DNA of 64,000 bases from positions 49,311-113,310 of the forward strand of contig JAIOIU010000162.1 of NCBI GenBank assembly GCA_019912425.1, in the 5' to 3' direction. Made by a program: the position numbers and the translations under genes. The number at the start of each line of letters is the position of its first letter. Position 1 is the first letter of the stretch. A model generated the notes under the pieces. That model did no database searches. It worked only from the letters and a program-made list of their open reading frames with translations, and was not told the DNA's origin. The stretch comes from Candidatus Methylomirabilis tolerans (lineage in GTDB: Bacteria > Methylomirabilota > Methylomirabilia > Methylomirabilales > Methylomirabilaceae). Below are positions 1 through 8,689 of this stretch, one piece after another.

Positions 1-1
1 T

Positions 2-661
2 CCTGCGCTTGCGCTGTTGGCAGGGGCTGCGGGAGAAGCTGTTCTCGACGAACGACAACAAGAGGGGAGATGGGCGAAGGTAGGTGACTGGTTCATGGGT
101 GGGATGGTTTGTTCACTGGTCCTTATCCTTCTGTTGCTGCCGTCCATTGTCGATCGCATTCGTCTTCGCGAGGCGCCGGACATCCCGCCATTTGACTTCG
201 GGTTTACGCCTTATGTGCTGGCCGTCCTGTTTCTGGTTGGGCTGACCTTCGCAATAGCAGCCAGACGAAGAGGGCAGGGGAATATGGCAGCGACCGCGAT
301 GGCGGGCACGATGATCCTGAGCATCGTACTGGCCGTCCGTCAGGTTGCGCCGGCTGTTCAGGAAAGTATGCAGAAGTCTCTCCGTGATATCGCTCTTATG
401 GCCAGGCAGGAGCTTCGCTCCGTCGACCTTGTGGTGACCTACGACCTGAATGCGCCCAGCCTTGTATTTTACTCAGAAAGACCGGTTGCGATCATCAGGA
501 AGGGCGAGGAATCTGAGTTTCAGCGTCTTGCCGCGACTCATGAGCGACTCTTCATTGTCGCGAAGGCCGCCGCCGAGACACGCTTGCGAAAGATTCCGGA
601 CATTTTCCCCTTGGACAGGCGAGGGGGGTATGTCCTATACTCTAACCATTATGGTCCGTAA
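2..661 (+). CDS. C-terminal part of a membrane glycosyltransferase (ArnT/PMT-like), partial
   Basis: The frame is open to the left edge of the window, so the true start lies outside it. What remains has three hydrophobic stretches in its first half (about residues 30-45, 65-80 and 90-115 from position 17) and then a soluble tail. The tail contains a 'PSLVFYSERPV' segment, a pattern I associate with the C-terminal periplasmic domain of GT39/ArnT-type lipid-linked sugar transferases. Those enzymes transfer sugars from polyprenyl-phosphate donors at the outer face of the inner membrane. The next gene, 31 bp downstream on the same strand, makes polyprenyl diphosphates, which fits a lipid-carrier theme. 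Family assignment is inference from the tail only; the catalytic N-terminus is not visible. Confidence 0.55.
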   Translation, partial: PALALLAGAAGEAVLDERQQEGRWAKVGDWFMGGMVCSLVLILLLLPSIVDRIRLREAPDIPPFDFGFTPYVLAVLFLVGLTFAIAARRRGQGNMAATAMAGTMILSIVLAVRQVAPAVQESMQKSLRDIALMARQELRSVDLVVTYDLNAPSLVFYSERPVAIIRKGEESEFQRLAATHERLFIVAKAAAETRLRKIPDIFPLDRRGGYVLYSNHYGP

Positions 662-691
662 GACAGGTCTGATTGACGTAGAGGCACGCAC

Positions 692-1669
692 ATGATTGCT
701 GAGACGATTCTCTCCCCTGTAGCTCCTGAACTCGCCTTAGTCGAAGAGCGGCTGCTCCAAGACATCAGCGGCGATGTGGAGTTGATCTCCGAGATTATCC
801 GGTACGTGCTGAAGAGCGGAGGGAAACGGGTGCGACCTGCGCTGCTGTTACTTTCGGCCAAGCTCTGTGGCTACGGCGGCGGTTCACGCAATGTCGATCT
901 GGCGGCGGTGGCCGAGTATATGCACGCGGCTACGCTCATCCATGATGATATTATCGATCGTGCCGATAAGCGCCGCGGGCTGCCGTCGGCGAATAGCACC
1001 TGGGGTTCTCAGATCTCTGTGCTGGCCGGCGACTTCTTGTATGCCAGATCGCTTCAGATGCTGGTGATCGATGGTGACCTGGCTGTCATGCGAGCCTTTG
1101 CCGACGCGACGGTTCGGATGATTGAAGGTCAGGTGCGCGAGGTTCAGATGGCCGGAAACCTCGACCTCACCGATAACGAGTATCTGGGCATCATCACATC
1201 AAAGACCGCTGCCCTGATCTCCGTCGCTTGCAGGACCGGCGCCCTGATCGCCGGCAGGCCGGCGGCGGAGGTGGCCGCATTAACCGAGTTCGGCCTGAAT
1301 CTGGGAATCGGGTTTCAGTTGGTCGATGACGCGCTGGACTTCGTTGCCGAGGAGTACCGGCTGGGTAAGCCTGTGGGGAACGATTTTAAAGAGGGGAAGA
1401 TGACGTTTCCAGTGCTCCATGTGATGCGGACAGGCTCGGAGTCCGATCAGGGCAGGATCAGAGAGTTAGCTGCGCAGGAGACCATCGGAGAGGCCGACAT
1501 GGCAGAGGTCAAGACGATCGTGGAACGGCATGGCGCCGTTGCGGCCACGATGGATCTTGTTCGCATCTATCTTCAGAAAGCGAAGGTATCCCTTAGTATC
1601 TTTCCTGACTCGGCTGCCAAGCGTTCGCTTACCCTGATGGTTGATTTTGTCGGAGATCGAGACTGGTGA
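692..1669 (+). CDS. ispB: Polyprenyl (octaprenyl-type) diphosphate synthase
   Basis: Trans-prenyltransferase that extends farnesyl or geranylgeranyl diphosphate with isopentenyl diphosphate to give the long chain used for quinone side chains. The 325-residue length is normal. The first aspartate-rich motif is HDDIID at residues 84-89 and the second is DDALD at 212-216. GGKRVRPALLLL near residue 43-54 is the usual substrate-binding segment ahead of the first motif. The ATG at 692 follows a purine-rich stretch. Chain length cannot be read from sequence by eye, so the specific name is tentative while the family is clear. Confidence 0.85.
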   Translation: MIAETILSPVAPELALVEERLLQDISGDVELISEIIRYVLKSGGKRVRPALLLLSAKLCGYGGGSRNVDLAAVAEYMHAATLIHDDIIDRADKRRGLPSANSTWGSQISVLAGDFLYARSLQMLVIDGDLAVMRAFADATVRMIEGQVREVQMAGNLDLTDNEYLGIITSKTAALISVACRTGALIAGRPAAEVAALTEFGLNLGIGFQLVDDALDFVAEEYRLGKPVGNDFKEGKMTFPVLHVMRTGSESDQGRIRELAAQETIGEADMAEVKTIVERHGAVAATMDLVRIYLQKAKVSLSIFPDSAAKRSLTLMVDFVGDRDW

Positions 1670-1751
1670 TCGCCGGCCTATTTCCCCTGAAGGTACTTTT
1701 ACCGCGCCTTCCTCCTTCCGAGTTGTTCGATGGTATGCAATCATCGTTCTT

Positions 1752-1772
1752 ACTGAACACTGAACACTTACA
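1752..1772 (+). repeat. Short heptamer tandem repeat (two perfect ACTGAAC units)
   Basis: Two perfect tandem copies of ACTGAAC followed by a degenerate third unit lie directly before the lepA start. It is the smallest member of the 7-bp-periodic repeats found throughout the first 58 kb. It separates ispB from lepA and leaves no obvious strong ribosome binding site immediately before lepA. Confidence 0.5.
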
Positions 1773-1775
1773 CTT

Positions 1776-3590
1776 ATGAGTATGGCGATCAACCTGCTTC
1801 AGATCCGAAACTTTTCTATCATTGCGCACATCGATCATGGAAAATCGACCCTAGCTGATCGGATTCTGGAGGCTACCGGGGCGCTCGCGCCCCGTGAGAT
1901 GGAGGCTCAGGTTCTGGACCGCATGGACCTCGAGCGGGAACGAGGCATTACCATCAAGGCCAAGGCCGTTCGCCTTCACTACAAGCGGCAGGGCGGACAA
2001 GAGCATATTCTGAACCTGATCGATACGCCGGGCCATGTGGACTTTAGCTATGAGGTCTCGCGGAGCCTCTCTGCGTGCGAGGGTGCGTTGCTCGTGATCG
2101 ATGCCGTCCAGGGAGTAGAGGCGCAGACGCTCGCCAATGTTCATCTTGCCATGGATCATGACCTGGCCATCATCCCGGTTATTAATAAGATCGACCTGCC
2201 GAATGCCGATATTGCAAGGGTGAAGGCACAGATCGAGGAAACCCTGGCCATCGATGCCTCTGAGGCGATCCTCTGTAGCGCCAAACAGGGGATCGGAACT
2301 GAAGAGGTGATCGAGGCGATCATCAAGCGGATTCCGCCTCCCCAAGGGTCTCCGCAGGCTCCCCTGAAAGCGCTGATCTTTGATTCTTCATTCGACCCGT
2401 ACCAAGGCGTCATCGTGTATGTCCGGCTGTATGAGGGACAGGTACGCCCGGGGATGCGGATACTCCTGATGTCCACCGGCGTTGCGTTCGAGGTGTTACA
2501 GGTCGGTGTCTTTACCCCTCAGATGCGTCCAGCAGATCTCCTGTCAGCCGGAGAGGTCGGATACATCATTGCCGGGATTAAGGACGTGCGTCAGACCAGA
2601 GTAGGGGATACCATTACTGCCGAAGACAGACCTGCAACCGGGCCCCTACCCGGTTTCAAAGAGGTCCGGCCTATGGTGTTTGCCGGTCTGTACCCGACCG
2701 AGAGCGAACAGTACCTGGAGATGAAGGAGGCGTTGGAGAAGCTCCGCCTTAACGATTTTTCCTTTAGCTTTGAGCCGGAGACCTCGCTCGCCCTCGGCTT
2801 TGGCTTCCGGTGTGGTTTCCTTGGCTTACTCCACATGGAGATCATCCAGGAGCGGCTGGAGCGCGAGTTCGGCCTGACGCTGATTACGACCGCTCCGACC
2901 GTGGTATACCGAGTGGTCAAGAAGGACGGATCCGTTGTTGAGGTGGACAACCCCAGCGACCTTCCCCTTACGCAGCAGATCGAACGAGTTGAGGAGCCAT
3001 ACATCAAGGCCTCCATCATGGCGCCTGGCGAGTATATTGGGCCAATCTTTGGGCTCTGTCAGGAGAAGCGTGGGATTCAGCGCGGCATCGAGTACATGGA
3101 AGGCGGTCGAATCCTCATTACCTATGACCTCCCGCTCAACGAGATCGTCATGGATTTCTACGACCGGCTGAAGTCTGCAACCCGTGGTTACGCCTCACTG
3201 GACTACGAATTCCTTGATTATCGGGAGGGCCACCTGGCAAAGCTTGATATCCTGGTTAACGATGAGCCGGTTGACGCGCTTTCCTGCATCGTCCCGAAGG
3301 AGCAGGCCTATCTGAGGGGCCGGATGCTGGTGGAGCGGATGCGAGAGCTGATTCCCAGGCAACTCTTCGAGGTCGTGATTCAGGCTGCTCTTGGTGGTAA
3401 GGTCATCGCGCGCGAGAGCGTGCGCCCCCTGCGCAAAAACGTAACGGCCAAATGCTATGGTGGAGACATCACCCGCAAGCGAAAGCTGCTTGAGCGCCAG
3501 AAGGAGGGGAAGCGCAGGATGAAGCAGGTTGGGAGAGTCGAGATTCCGCAGGAAGCCTTCATGGCGGTGCTGAAGGTGAAAAGTCCATGA
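1776..3590 (+). CDS. lepA: Elongation factor 4 (LepA) GTPase
   Basis: Translational GTPase that binds the ribosome and is linked to back-translocation and to 30S maturation. The protein has 604 residues, the normal length. The G1 loop AHIDHGKST is at residues 17-25, followed by the effector region with RERGITIKA, the G3 motif DTPGHVDF and the G4 motif NKIDLP. The LepA-specific C-terminal domain is present: [21 protein letters not shown] close to the end. ATG at 1776 is preferred; a second ATG two codons later (1782) is possible. The last codons overlap lepB by 4 bp (ATGA), so the two are almost surely co-translated, the classic lepA-lepB pair. Confidence 0.96.
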   Translation: MSMAINLLQIRNFSIIAHIDHGKSTLADRILEATGALAPREMEAQVLDRMDLERERGITIKAKAVRLHYKRQGGQEHILNLIDTPGHVDFSYEVSRSLSACEGALLVIDAVQGVEAQTLANVHLAMDHDLAIIPVINKIDLPNADIARVKAQIEETLAIDASEAILCSAKQGIGTEEVIEAIIKRIPPPQGSPQAPLKALIFDSSFDPYQGVIVYVRLYEGQVRPGMRILLMSTGVAFEVLQVGVFTPQMRPADLLSAGEVGYIIAGIKDVRQTRVGDTITAEDRPATGPLPGFKEVRPMVFAGLYPTESEQYLEMKEALEKLRLNDFSFSFEPETSLALGFGFRCGFLGLLHMEIIQERLEREFGLTLITTAPTVVYRVVKKDGSVVEVDNPSDLPLTQQIERVEEPYIKASIMAPGEYIGPIFGLCQEKRGIQRGIEYMEGGRILITYDLPLNEIVMDFYDRLKSATRGYASLDYEFLDYREGHLAKLDILVNDEPVDALSCIVPKEQAYLRGRMLVERMRELIPRQLFEVVIQAALGGKVIARESVRPLRKNVTAKCYGGDITRKRKLLERQKEGKRRMKQVGRVEIPQEAFMAVLKVKSP

Positions 3591-4225
3591 GGCGACGGAT
3601 GACGGATGAGACGATAAAGGAGGGCCGGGAGCAGGTGCCGCCGCCAGGCGCAAAATCGGAAAAGTCGGTTGTTCGCCAGTATGCTGAAGCCGTCATCATT
3701 GCCGTTATCCTGGCGTTGGTGATCAGGAGCTTCGTCATCCAGGCCTTTAAAATCCCATCCGGGTCGATGCTCCAGACACTACAAATCGGTGACCACATTC
3801 TGGTGAATAAGTTCCTGTATTGGTTCACCGGGGTGCAGCAGGGTGACATTATTGTATTTAAGTTCCCCCAGGATGAGGGGAGAGACTTTATTAAGCGAGT
3901 CGTCGCCCTGCCTGGTGAGAAGGTAGAGGTTCGGGGCAAACAGGTCTACGTTAACGATAACCCTCTTACTGAGCCATACACGGTTCATCTGGATCCTGTC
4001 CTCCTCGATAATCCAGGTTCGTCTCGGGACAACTTCGGTCCGGTCATGGTTCCGCCTGGCCAACTGTTCATGATGGGCGACAACCGGGACTACAGTATGG
4101 ATAGCCGGTTCTGGGGCTTTCTTGACATGAAGAAGATCAAGGGGAAAGCCTTTATTATCTATTGGTCATGGGATCACGAGCGCTTCAGGCCCCGATGGGA
4201 TCGCATTGGAATGTTGGTGCGATGA
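3587..4225 (+). CDS. lepB: Signal peptidase I
   Basis: Inner-membrane serine protease that removes signal peptides from exported proteins. There is one membrane segment near residues 32-50. The catalytic serine lies in PSGSM (Ser60) and the general-base lysine in KRVVALPGE (Lys103). The C-terminal [14 protein letters not shown] box is the family's box D/E region. At 212 residues it is a short, single-span form. The start codon overlaps the lepA stop as ATGA, and its own stop overlaps a candidate ATG of hemW in the same manner. Confidence 0.95.
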   Translation: MRRRMTDETIKEGREQVPPPGAKSEKSVVRQYAEAVIIAVILALVIRSFVIQAFKIPSGSMLQTLQIGDHILVNKFLYWFTGVQQGDIIVFKFPQDEGRDFIKRVVALPGEKVEVRGKQVYVNDNPLTEPYTVHLDPVLLDNPGSSRDNFGPVMVPPGQLFMMGDNRDYSMDSRFWGFLDMKKIKGKAFIIYWSWDHERFRPRWDRIGMLVR

Positions 4226-5466
4226 ATACAGTGCAAAGTTCCAGGTTCAACGTTCCACGTTCAGAATCCGGAGCACGGAACTTGGAACCCGGAACGATGA
4301 AGCCCAGCTTAGAACCTAAAATCTTGAACCTTGAACCCCTTGGTCTATACATCCATATCCCCTACTGCCTGTCACGCTGTCATTACTGCGACTTCAACAC
4401 CTATCGCGTCGATACTGCTGCCGTGCAGCAGTATCTGGATGGGTTGGCGCAAGAGATAACACTTCGCGCCACCGCTATGGCAATTCGAGATCGGCGGATC
4501 TGTTCTGTTTTTTTCGGTGGCGGGACACCCTCAATCCTTCAAGCATCACAACTTATCGACGTCCTCGATCACTGCCGAGCCGCCTTCACCTTCGAGGACG
4601 ACGTAGAGATCAGCCTCGAGGCCAACCCGGGGACGGTGGACCTTCCGAAGCTTCGTGCACTGTGGGAGGCCGGGGTGACCCGTCTAAGCGTAGGGGTACA
4701 GGCTGTTCAAGACCGACTCCTCCGGCGGATTGGTCGCGTCCATACCGCGTCCGAGGCTGAACAGGCCTTCAGGCTGATGCGTGAGGCCGGTTTCGATAAC
4801 ATCAACCTGGACTTGATGTTCGGCCTGCCAGGCCAGAGCATGGGTGACTGGGTGGAGACTCTTGACTGGGCCATCGGTGTCGGTCCTGAGCACATCTCCG
4901 CTTACGGGCTGATCCTCGAAGAGGGCACGCCTCTCTATCAGGAGCATCGAGAAGGGGAGATCGGGCTACCCGACGAAGAGACGGAAGCGATGATGTACCA
5001 GATGGCCGTGGACCGGCTGCGTGATGCCGGCTTCGAGCAGTACGAAATCTCAAACTTTGCGTGCCCAGGCTTTCGTTGTCGCCATAATCTGGTCTACTGG
5101 CAACACCAGGAGTACTTCGGTTTCGGCGCGGGAGCGCACTCATTTCTTGCCGGACGGAGGTTGTATAACGAGTTACTGCCCGCACGCTACGTGTGCGCCA
5201 TTGCCGAGCATGGAACAGCCGTGGCCGGCAGCGAAGAGCTTTCGGCCGAGATGCTGCGGTCCGAGCGCCTGATGTTGGGCCTTCGGCTCCGGACCGGGTT
5301 GGACGTGCAGGTATTCAAGGATATACTCGGCGTTGAAGATCTCTCTGCGTCTGATCGGGTTGCGCGTCTCTTGGACGATGGGTTTCTTTGTGTGGAGGAG
5401 GGACGGGTGCAGATCACGGAGCGTGGGCTCCTGGTGGCCAATGAACTGATTGTCCAACTCCTCTGA
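4222..5466 (+). CDS. hemW: HemW / radical SAM coproporphyrinogen-III-oxidase-like protein with a repeat-encoded N-terminus
   Basis: Radical SAM protein of the HemN/HemW group. HemW proteins are now viewed as heme chaperones rather than oxidases. The conserved start of the core is LYIHIPYC followed by SRCHYC, giving the CxxxCxxC iron-sulphur motif, then FFGGGTPS and the HNLVYW segment of the C-terminal domain. I place the start at ATG 4222, which overlaps the lepB stop as ATGA; ATG 4297 is the alternative. Either way the residues before the conserved core are encoded almost entirely by a 7-bp-periodic repeat (4235-4339) and have no counterpart in the family. The HemW label rather than HemN rests on length and position next to lepA/hrcA. 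Confidence 0.88.
   Translation: MNTVQSSRFNVPRSESGARNLEPGTMKPSLEPKILNLEPLGLYIHIPYCLSRCHYCDFNTYRVDTAAVQQYLDGLAQEITLRATAMAIRDRRICSVFFGGGTPSILQASQLIDVLDHCRAAFTFEDDVEISLEANPGTVDLPKLRALWEAGVTRLSVGVQAVQDRLLRRIGRVHTASEAEQAFRLMREAGFDNINLDLMFGLPGQSMGDWVETLDWAIGVGPEHISAYGLILEEGTPLYQEHREGEIGLPDEETEAMMYQMAVDRLRDAGFEQYEISNFACPGFRCRHNLVYWQHQEYFGFGAGAHSFLAGRRLYNELLPARYVCAIAEHGTAVAGSEELSAEMLRSERLMLGLRLRTGLDVQVFKDILGVEDLSASDRVARLLDDGFLCVEEGRVQITERGLLVANELIVQLL
4235..4339 (+). repeat. 7-bp-periodic inverted array inside the 5' end of hemW
   Basis: Fifteen consecutive heptamers without a phase slip. The left part is built on units such as CAGGTTC and AACGTTC; the right part on the complementary theme, such as GGAACTT and GAACCTT. 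The array is therefore an imperfect palindrome that could fold on itself. It is translated as the N-terminal extension of HemW (segments such as SRFNVPRS and NLEPGTM). Confidence 0.75.
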
Positions 5467-5509
5467 TTCCAGGGCTGACTCTCCAACTCACGACCAACGG
5501 CCAATCCGC

Positions 5510-5538
5510 TTGACAATGGTGGTTGTTTTTCTTAGGAT
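5510..5538 (+). promoter_or_regulatory. Sigma70-type promoter of hrcA-grpE-dnaJ
   Basis: TTGACA at 5510-5515, a 17-bp spacer, and TAGGAT at 5533-5538. The predicted transcription start falls at the left edge of the CIRCE element, the usual arrangement for HrcA repression. Confidence 0.7.
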
Positions 5539-5549
5539 TTTTTAGGAAC

Positions 5550-5576
5550 TCGGCATTCTTCGTTGCGGAGTGCTAC
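5550..5576 (+). promoter_or_regulatory. Degenerate CIRCE operator (HrcA binding site)
   Basis: Compared with the known CIRCE consensus (TTAGCACTC, 9-bp spacer, GAGTGCTAA), the left arm TCGGCATTC matches 6 of 9 positions and the right arm GAGTGCTAC matches 8 of 9, with exactly 9 bp between. It sits 12 bp after a promoter and about 40 bp before hrcA, so autoregulation of the heat-shock operon is the natural reading. Confidence 0.7.
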
Positions 5577-5615
5577 GTGTTGAAAGAAGGGTTAGGAAAA
5601 GGAATCGAGGGACTG

Positions 5616-6656
5616 ATGTGGACGCATGAACTTACTCCGAGGGAGCGTGAGATCCTGAGGGTCATTATCCATGACTATATCACCTCCGGGGAGCCTGTAG
5701 GATCCAGAAGTATCGCCAGACGCCATTTAGGACATCTCAGCCCTGCCACCATCCGTAATGTGATGGCGGACTTGGAAGAGGTGGGCTACCTCTCTCAGCC
5801 GCACGCTTCAGCCGGCAGGGTTCCAACCGATTCCGGCTACCGCTTCTATGTTGATAGCCTCATGCAGCGCCCTAAATTGTCGAAGGTAGAGGAAAGCCGG
5901 ATCGAGCAAGGGATCCGTCCAAGCCATGGTGAGGCCGAGGAGTTAGTGCAGGGGGTCAGCCGAATCCTCTCCGATCTGTCGCGATATGCTTCCGTCGTTC
6001 TTGCGCCGAAGTTTGCTCAGAACACTTGGCGACGCATGAACTTTGTCCACCTTAATCGGGAACGGATCCTGGTGGTCCTGATGGCTGATTCCGGGCTTGT
6101 GCAGCAGAAGGTGATTGCTATTGATGAGTTGATCGAGCAGCCGGAGTTGGATCGGATTTCCAACTATCTGAACAGTGTATTAGGAGGGGTGACCCTTCAC
6201 GAGGTGAGAAAGAGGATCATTTCCCGGATGGCCGAGGAGCGCGATGAGTTCAATCGCCTGATGCGACGCGCGCTGGATCTCAGCACCAAGACGCTGGAGG
6301 GTGAGGAGGAGCACGTCTATGTCGGAGGGGCGGCTAACATCGCTCACCAGCCGGAGTTCGCCGATATAAAGAAGATGAAGAATATCTTCGCAGCCTTCGA
6401 GGAAAAGTCAAAGTTAGTAAAAATCCTTGATTACTGCCTGACCCAGGAGGGATTAAAGATTATCATCGGCCGCGAGAGTGAGATGAGAGAGATGCGTGAT
6501 CTCAGCCTGATCGTCTCCCCGTACAAGAGTGGGGATCATGTTGTCGGCGTGCTCGGAATCGTGGGACCGAAACGGATCGCCTACGACCGGATGGCAGCCC
6601 TCGTTGATTGTACGGCCAAGCTCGTCAGCAAGCTCCTCACAGAGGCCGATGTGTAG
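5616..6656 (+). CDS. hrcA: Heat-inducible transcription repressor HrcA
   Basis: Represses chaperone operons by binding CIRCE. ATG 5616 gives MWTHELTPREREILRVII, the normal N-terminus, and about 346 residues. The frame extends 31 codons upstream, but that part runs through the promoter and CIRCE element, so it is not coding. The winged-helix domain occupies about residues 1-80 (GEPVGSRSIARR, SPATIRNVMADLE, SAGRVPTDSGYR), followed by the GAF-like dimerisation domain. The C-terminal IGRESEMREMRDLSLIVSPY is typical. It is followed by grpE and dnaJ on the same strand; no dnaK lies between them, so dnaK must be elsewhere. Confidence 0.95.
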   Translation: MWTHELTPREREILRVIIHDYITSGEPVGSRSIARRHLGHLSPATIRNVMADLEEVGYLSQPHASAGRVPTDSGYRFYVDSLMQRPKLSKVEESRIEQGIRPSHGEAEELVQGVSRILSDLSRYASVVLAPKFAQNTWRRMNFVHLNRERILVVLMADSGLVQQKVIAIDELIEQPELDRISNYLNSVLGGVTLHEVRKRIISRMAEERDEFNRLMRRALDLSTKTLEGEEEHVYVGGAANIAHQPEFADIKKMKNIFAAFEEKSKLVKILDYCLTQEGLKIIIGRESEMREMRDLSLIVSPYKSGDHVVGVLGIVGPKRIAYDRMAALVDCTAKLVSKLLTEADV

Positions 6657-6740
6657 CGTGTTCTCAAGAGCGATGGTGGGCCGTGGAGCCCGACGGACTA
6701 CTCTACTGAATCTGTGGATGGATCAATAGGGATCGATTGA

Positions 6741-7385
6741 ATGATGGATCAAGAAAGCGAAGAAGCCAAAGCACCAACAGGCGATAACGTCCAGGAGGGT
6801 TCTGTCGTCACTACGACTGAGTTGGAGTCGACGATCAGCACGCTGCAAGCCGGCATTAAGGAAAGAATTGCCGAGGTGGAATCGCTGAACGACCGCCTCC
6901 TTCGTCTGCATGCGGAGTTTGAGAATTACAAGAAGCGAGCGGCCCGCGAGCGAGGTGAGTTCGCGAGGTTCGCGAACGAAGGGCTACTTTTAGAACTGCT
7001 GCCTGTCGTAGACAGTCTGGAGCATGCTGTCGCTACGACCAGGCTGGGAATAGACGCTCAAGGTATCGCCGATGGCCTCAATGTCATTCATCGACTTTTT
7101 CAGGCAACGTTGGAGAAGACCGGGGTAAAGCCCATCGAGGCGTTGGGGCATGAGTTCGATCCGAACTTCCATCAGGCTGTCACTCAGGTAGAGACGACTG
7201 ATGGCCGGGACAACATCGTGGTCGAGGAAGTGCGAAAAGGATACCTCCTGGAAGGGCGTTTGCTGCGGCCGGCGATGGTAAAGGTATCGAAAGCGAGGGT
7301 TCAAAGTTCAGGGTTCGAGGTTCCAGGGTCCGAAGCAGGAGGACCTGACACACGAGACGTTGAATCTGGCCCATGTGAGCCATGA
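6741..7385 (+). CDS. grpE: Nucleotide exchange factor GrpE
   Basis: Exchanges ADP for ATP on DnaK. The long N-terminal coiled coil is about residues 25-75 (LNDRLLRLHAEFENYKKRAARER), followed by the four-helix and beta-domain region ending in GRLLRPAMVKVSKA. Two ATGs occur in a row at 6741 and 6744. The last ~28 residues after MVKVSKA are encoded by a 7-bp-periodic repeat (7299-7340 and beyond) and are not part of the family fold. The gene overlaps dnaJ by 4 bp, so the tail may have been tuned to reach the dnaJ start. Confidence 0.93.
   Translation: MMDQESEEAKAPTGDNVQEGSVVTTTELESTISTLQAGIKERIAEVESLNDRLLRLHAEFENYKKRAARERGEFARFANEGLLLELLPVVDSLEHAVATTRLGIDAQGIADGLNVIHRLFQATLEKTGVKPIEALGHEFDPNFHQAVTQVETTDGRDNIVVEEVRKGYLLEGRLLRPAMVKVSKARVQSSGFEVPGSEAGGPDTRDVESGPCEP
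7299..7340 (+). repeat. Heptamer array in the grpE 3' end
   Basis: Six consecutive heptamers starting with GTTCAAA and GTTCAGG; the first four share GTTC. The unit theme is the same as in the hemW and prmC arrays. It is translated in frame at the GrpE C-terminus. Confidence 0.75.
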
Positions 7386-8473
7386 GCAAGCGCGACTACT
7401 ACCAGGTGCTTGGGGTCGATCGGGAAGCTTCTCCCGATGAGGTTAAGCGAGCCTACCGTCGGCTGGCCCATAAGTATCACCCGGACAAGAATGCTGGTGA
7501 TAAGGCGTCGGAAGAGCAGTTCAAGGAGGCTACGGAGGCCTATGAGACCCTGAACAATCCCGAGAAGCGGGCGGCCTATGACCGGTTCGGGGTTACCGGA
7601 GAAAGGGCGGGTTTCGGGGGATTTGGTGAGGCCGGGTTTGGATCTGTCTTTGAGGATCTCTTTGAGGGGTTCTTCGGAGGGTCGACTCGGCGGGCTGCCT
7701 CCCGTGGCGCCGATCTTCGCTACAACCTTGAGATCAGTCTTGAGGAAGCGATTCTTGGGGTAGAGAAAGAGATTATCATCCCCAGGCTGGAACCATGTGA
7801 CGTCTGTAAGGGGAGTGGAGCGAAGCCCGGGACATCCCCGACTGCCTGTCGTTCCTGCCGCGGCAGCGGCCAGGTCCGATACTCGCAAGGCTTTCTTACG
7901 ATTAGCCAAACCTGCTCGGCCTGTCGAGGCGAGGGGCGCGTCATTGAGCAGCGATGCCGCGACTGTCGAGGATCGGGACGGTCTCGGTCCGATCGGTCCT
8001 TGACGGTGAAGATTCCTGCCGGCGTGGAAACGGGGATGCGCTTGAAGCTCCAAGGCGAGGGCGAGGCCGGTCCCCATTGGGGGGAGCGGGGCGATCTGTA
8101 TGTCGTTATCACCGTAAAGGAGCACCCGCTTTTCTCACGTCACGGCGACGATCTCTGCTGTGAGGTCCCCGTCAGCTTTGTCCAGGCAATCTTGGGGGCC
8201 GAGTTGGAAATCCCGAGCTTTTTCGGGATGACGAAGCTCAGGATCCCCACTGGGACTCAGCCCGGCGCCGAGTTCCGCATTCGTGGTAAGGGTGTACCGC
8301 GCTTGCGTGGTCATGATCAAGGAGATTTGGTGGTCAGGATCGTGATCGAGATACCCAAGCGGCTGACCACGAAGCAGCGCGAGTTGCTGGAAGCATACGC
8401 TGCCCTGGAAGATGGCGATGGAAGTCCGCTGACCCAGAGCTTCTTTGAGAAGGTGAAGAGCCTTTTCGGTTGA
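7382..8473 (+). CDS. dnaJ: Chaperone DnaJ
   Basis: Type I Hsp40 co-chaperone that stimulates DnaK ATPase. The J domain spans residues 1-70 with HPD at 33-35. A glycine/phenylalanine-rich stretch follows (GVTGERAGFGGFGEAGFG). The zinc-finger domain has four CxxC motifs (CDVCKGSG, CRSCRGSG, CSACRGEG, CRDCRGSG). The C-terminal substrate-binding domain carries the usual GERGDLYVVITVKEHP. Length 363 residues is normal. Start ATG 7382 overlaps the grpE stop. Confidence 0.97.
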   Translation: MSKRDYYQVLGVDREASPDEVKRAYRRLAHKYHPDKNAGDKASEEQFKEATEAYETLNNPEKRAAYDRFGVTGERAGFGGFGEAGFGSVFEDLFEGFFGGSTRRAASRGADLRYNLEISLEEAILGVEKEIIIPRLEPCDVCKGSGAKPGTSPTACRSCRGSGQVRYSQGFLTISQTCSACRGEGRVIEQRCRDCRGSGRSRSDRSLTVKIPAGVETGMRLKLQGEGEAGPHWGERGDLYVVITVKEHPLFSRHGDDLCCEVPVSFVQAILGAELEIPSFFGMTKLRIPTGTQPGAEFRIRGKGVPRLRGHDQGDLVVRIVIEIPKRLTTKQRELLEAYAALEDGDGSPLTQSFFEKVKSLFG

Positions 8474-8540
8474 TCTGCCCTGCTGCATGCTGCTCTCCGA
8501 TTCCACATCCTGCGATTGATGCCAGGCAGAGGTAGAGAAG

Positions 8541-8673
8541 CTGTCAGCTTTCAGCGGTCAGCTCTCAGCACCAGGCATAAGAGGCTGAAGGTAGATAGAC
8601 TGAAGGTTTTGAGGATTCTTCAGCCTTCAGTCTAAACATCTGCTTTTAGTGCTGACCGCTGACGGCTATTTAC
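8541..8673 (+). repeat. 133-bp heptad-periodic inverted element upstream of polA
   Basis: Nineteen heptamers in phase. The left side repeats units such as CTTTCAG and CGGTCAG; the right side ends with the complementary units TGACCGC and TGACGGC. Two nested inverted repeats are visible: AGCGGTCAGC near the left end against GCTGACCGCT near the right end, and AGACTGAAGG against CCTTCAGTCT in the centre. It fills most of the dnaJ-polA gap; no coding frame is convincing there. Confidence 0.8.
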
Positions 8674-8689
8674 TCAAGGTAGCTAGCCA

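Noticed and set aside
4235..4339. CRISPR-like reading of the heptamer arrays
   Set aside because: Units are 7 bp with no unique spacers, and no cas genes are in the window.
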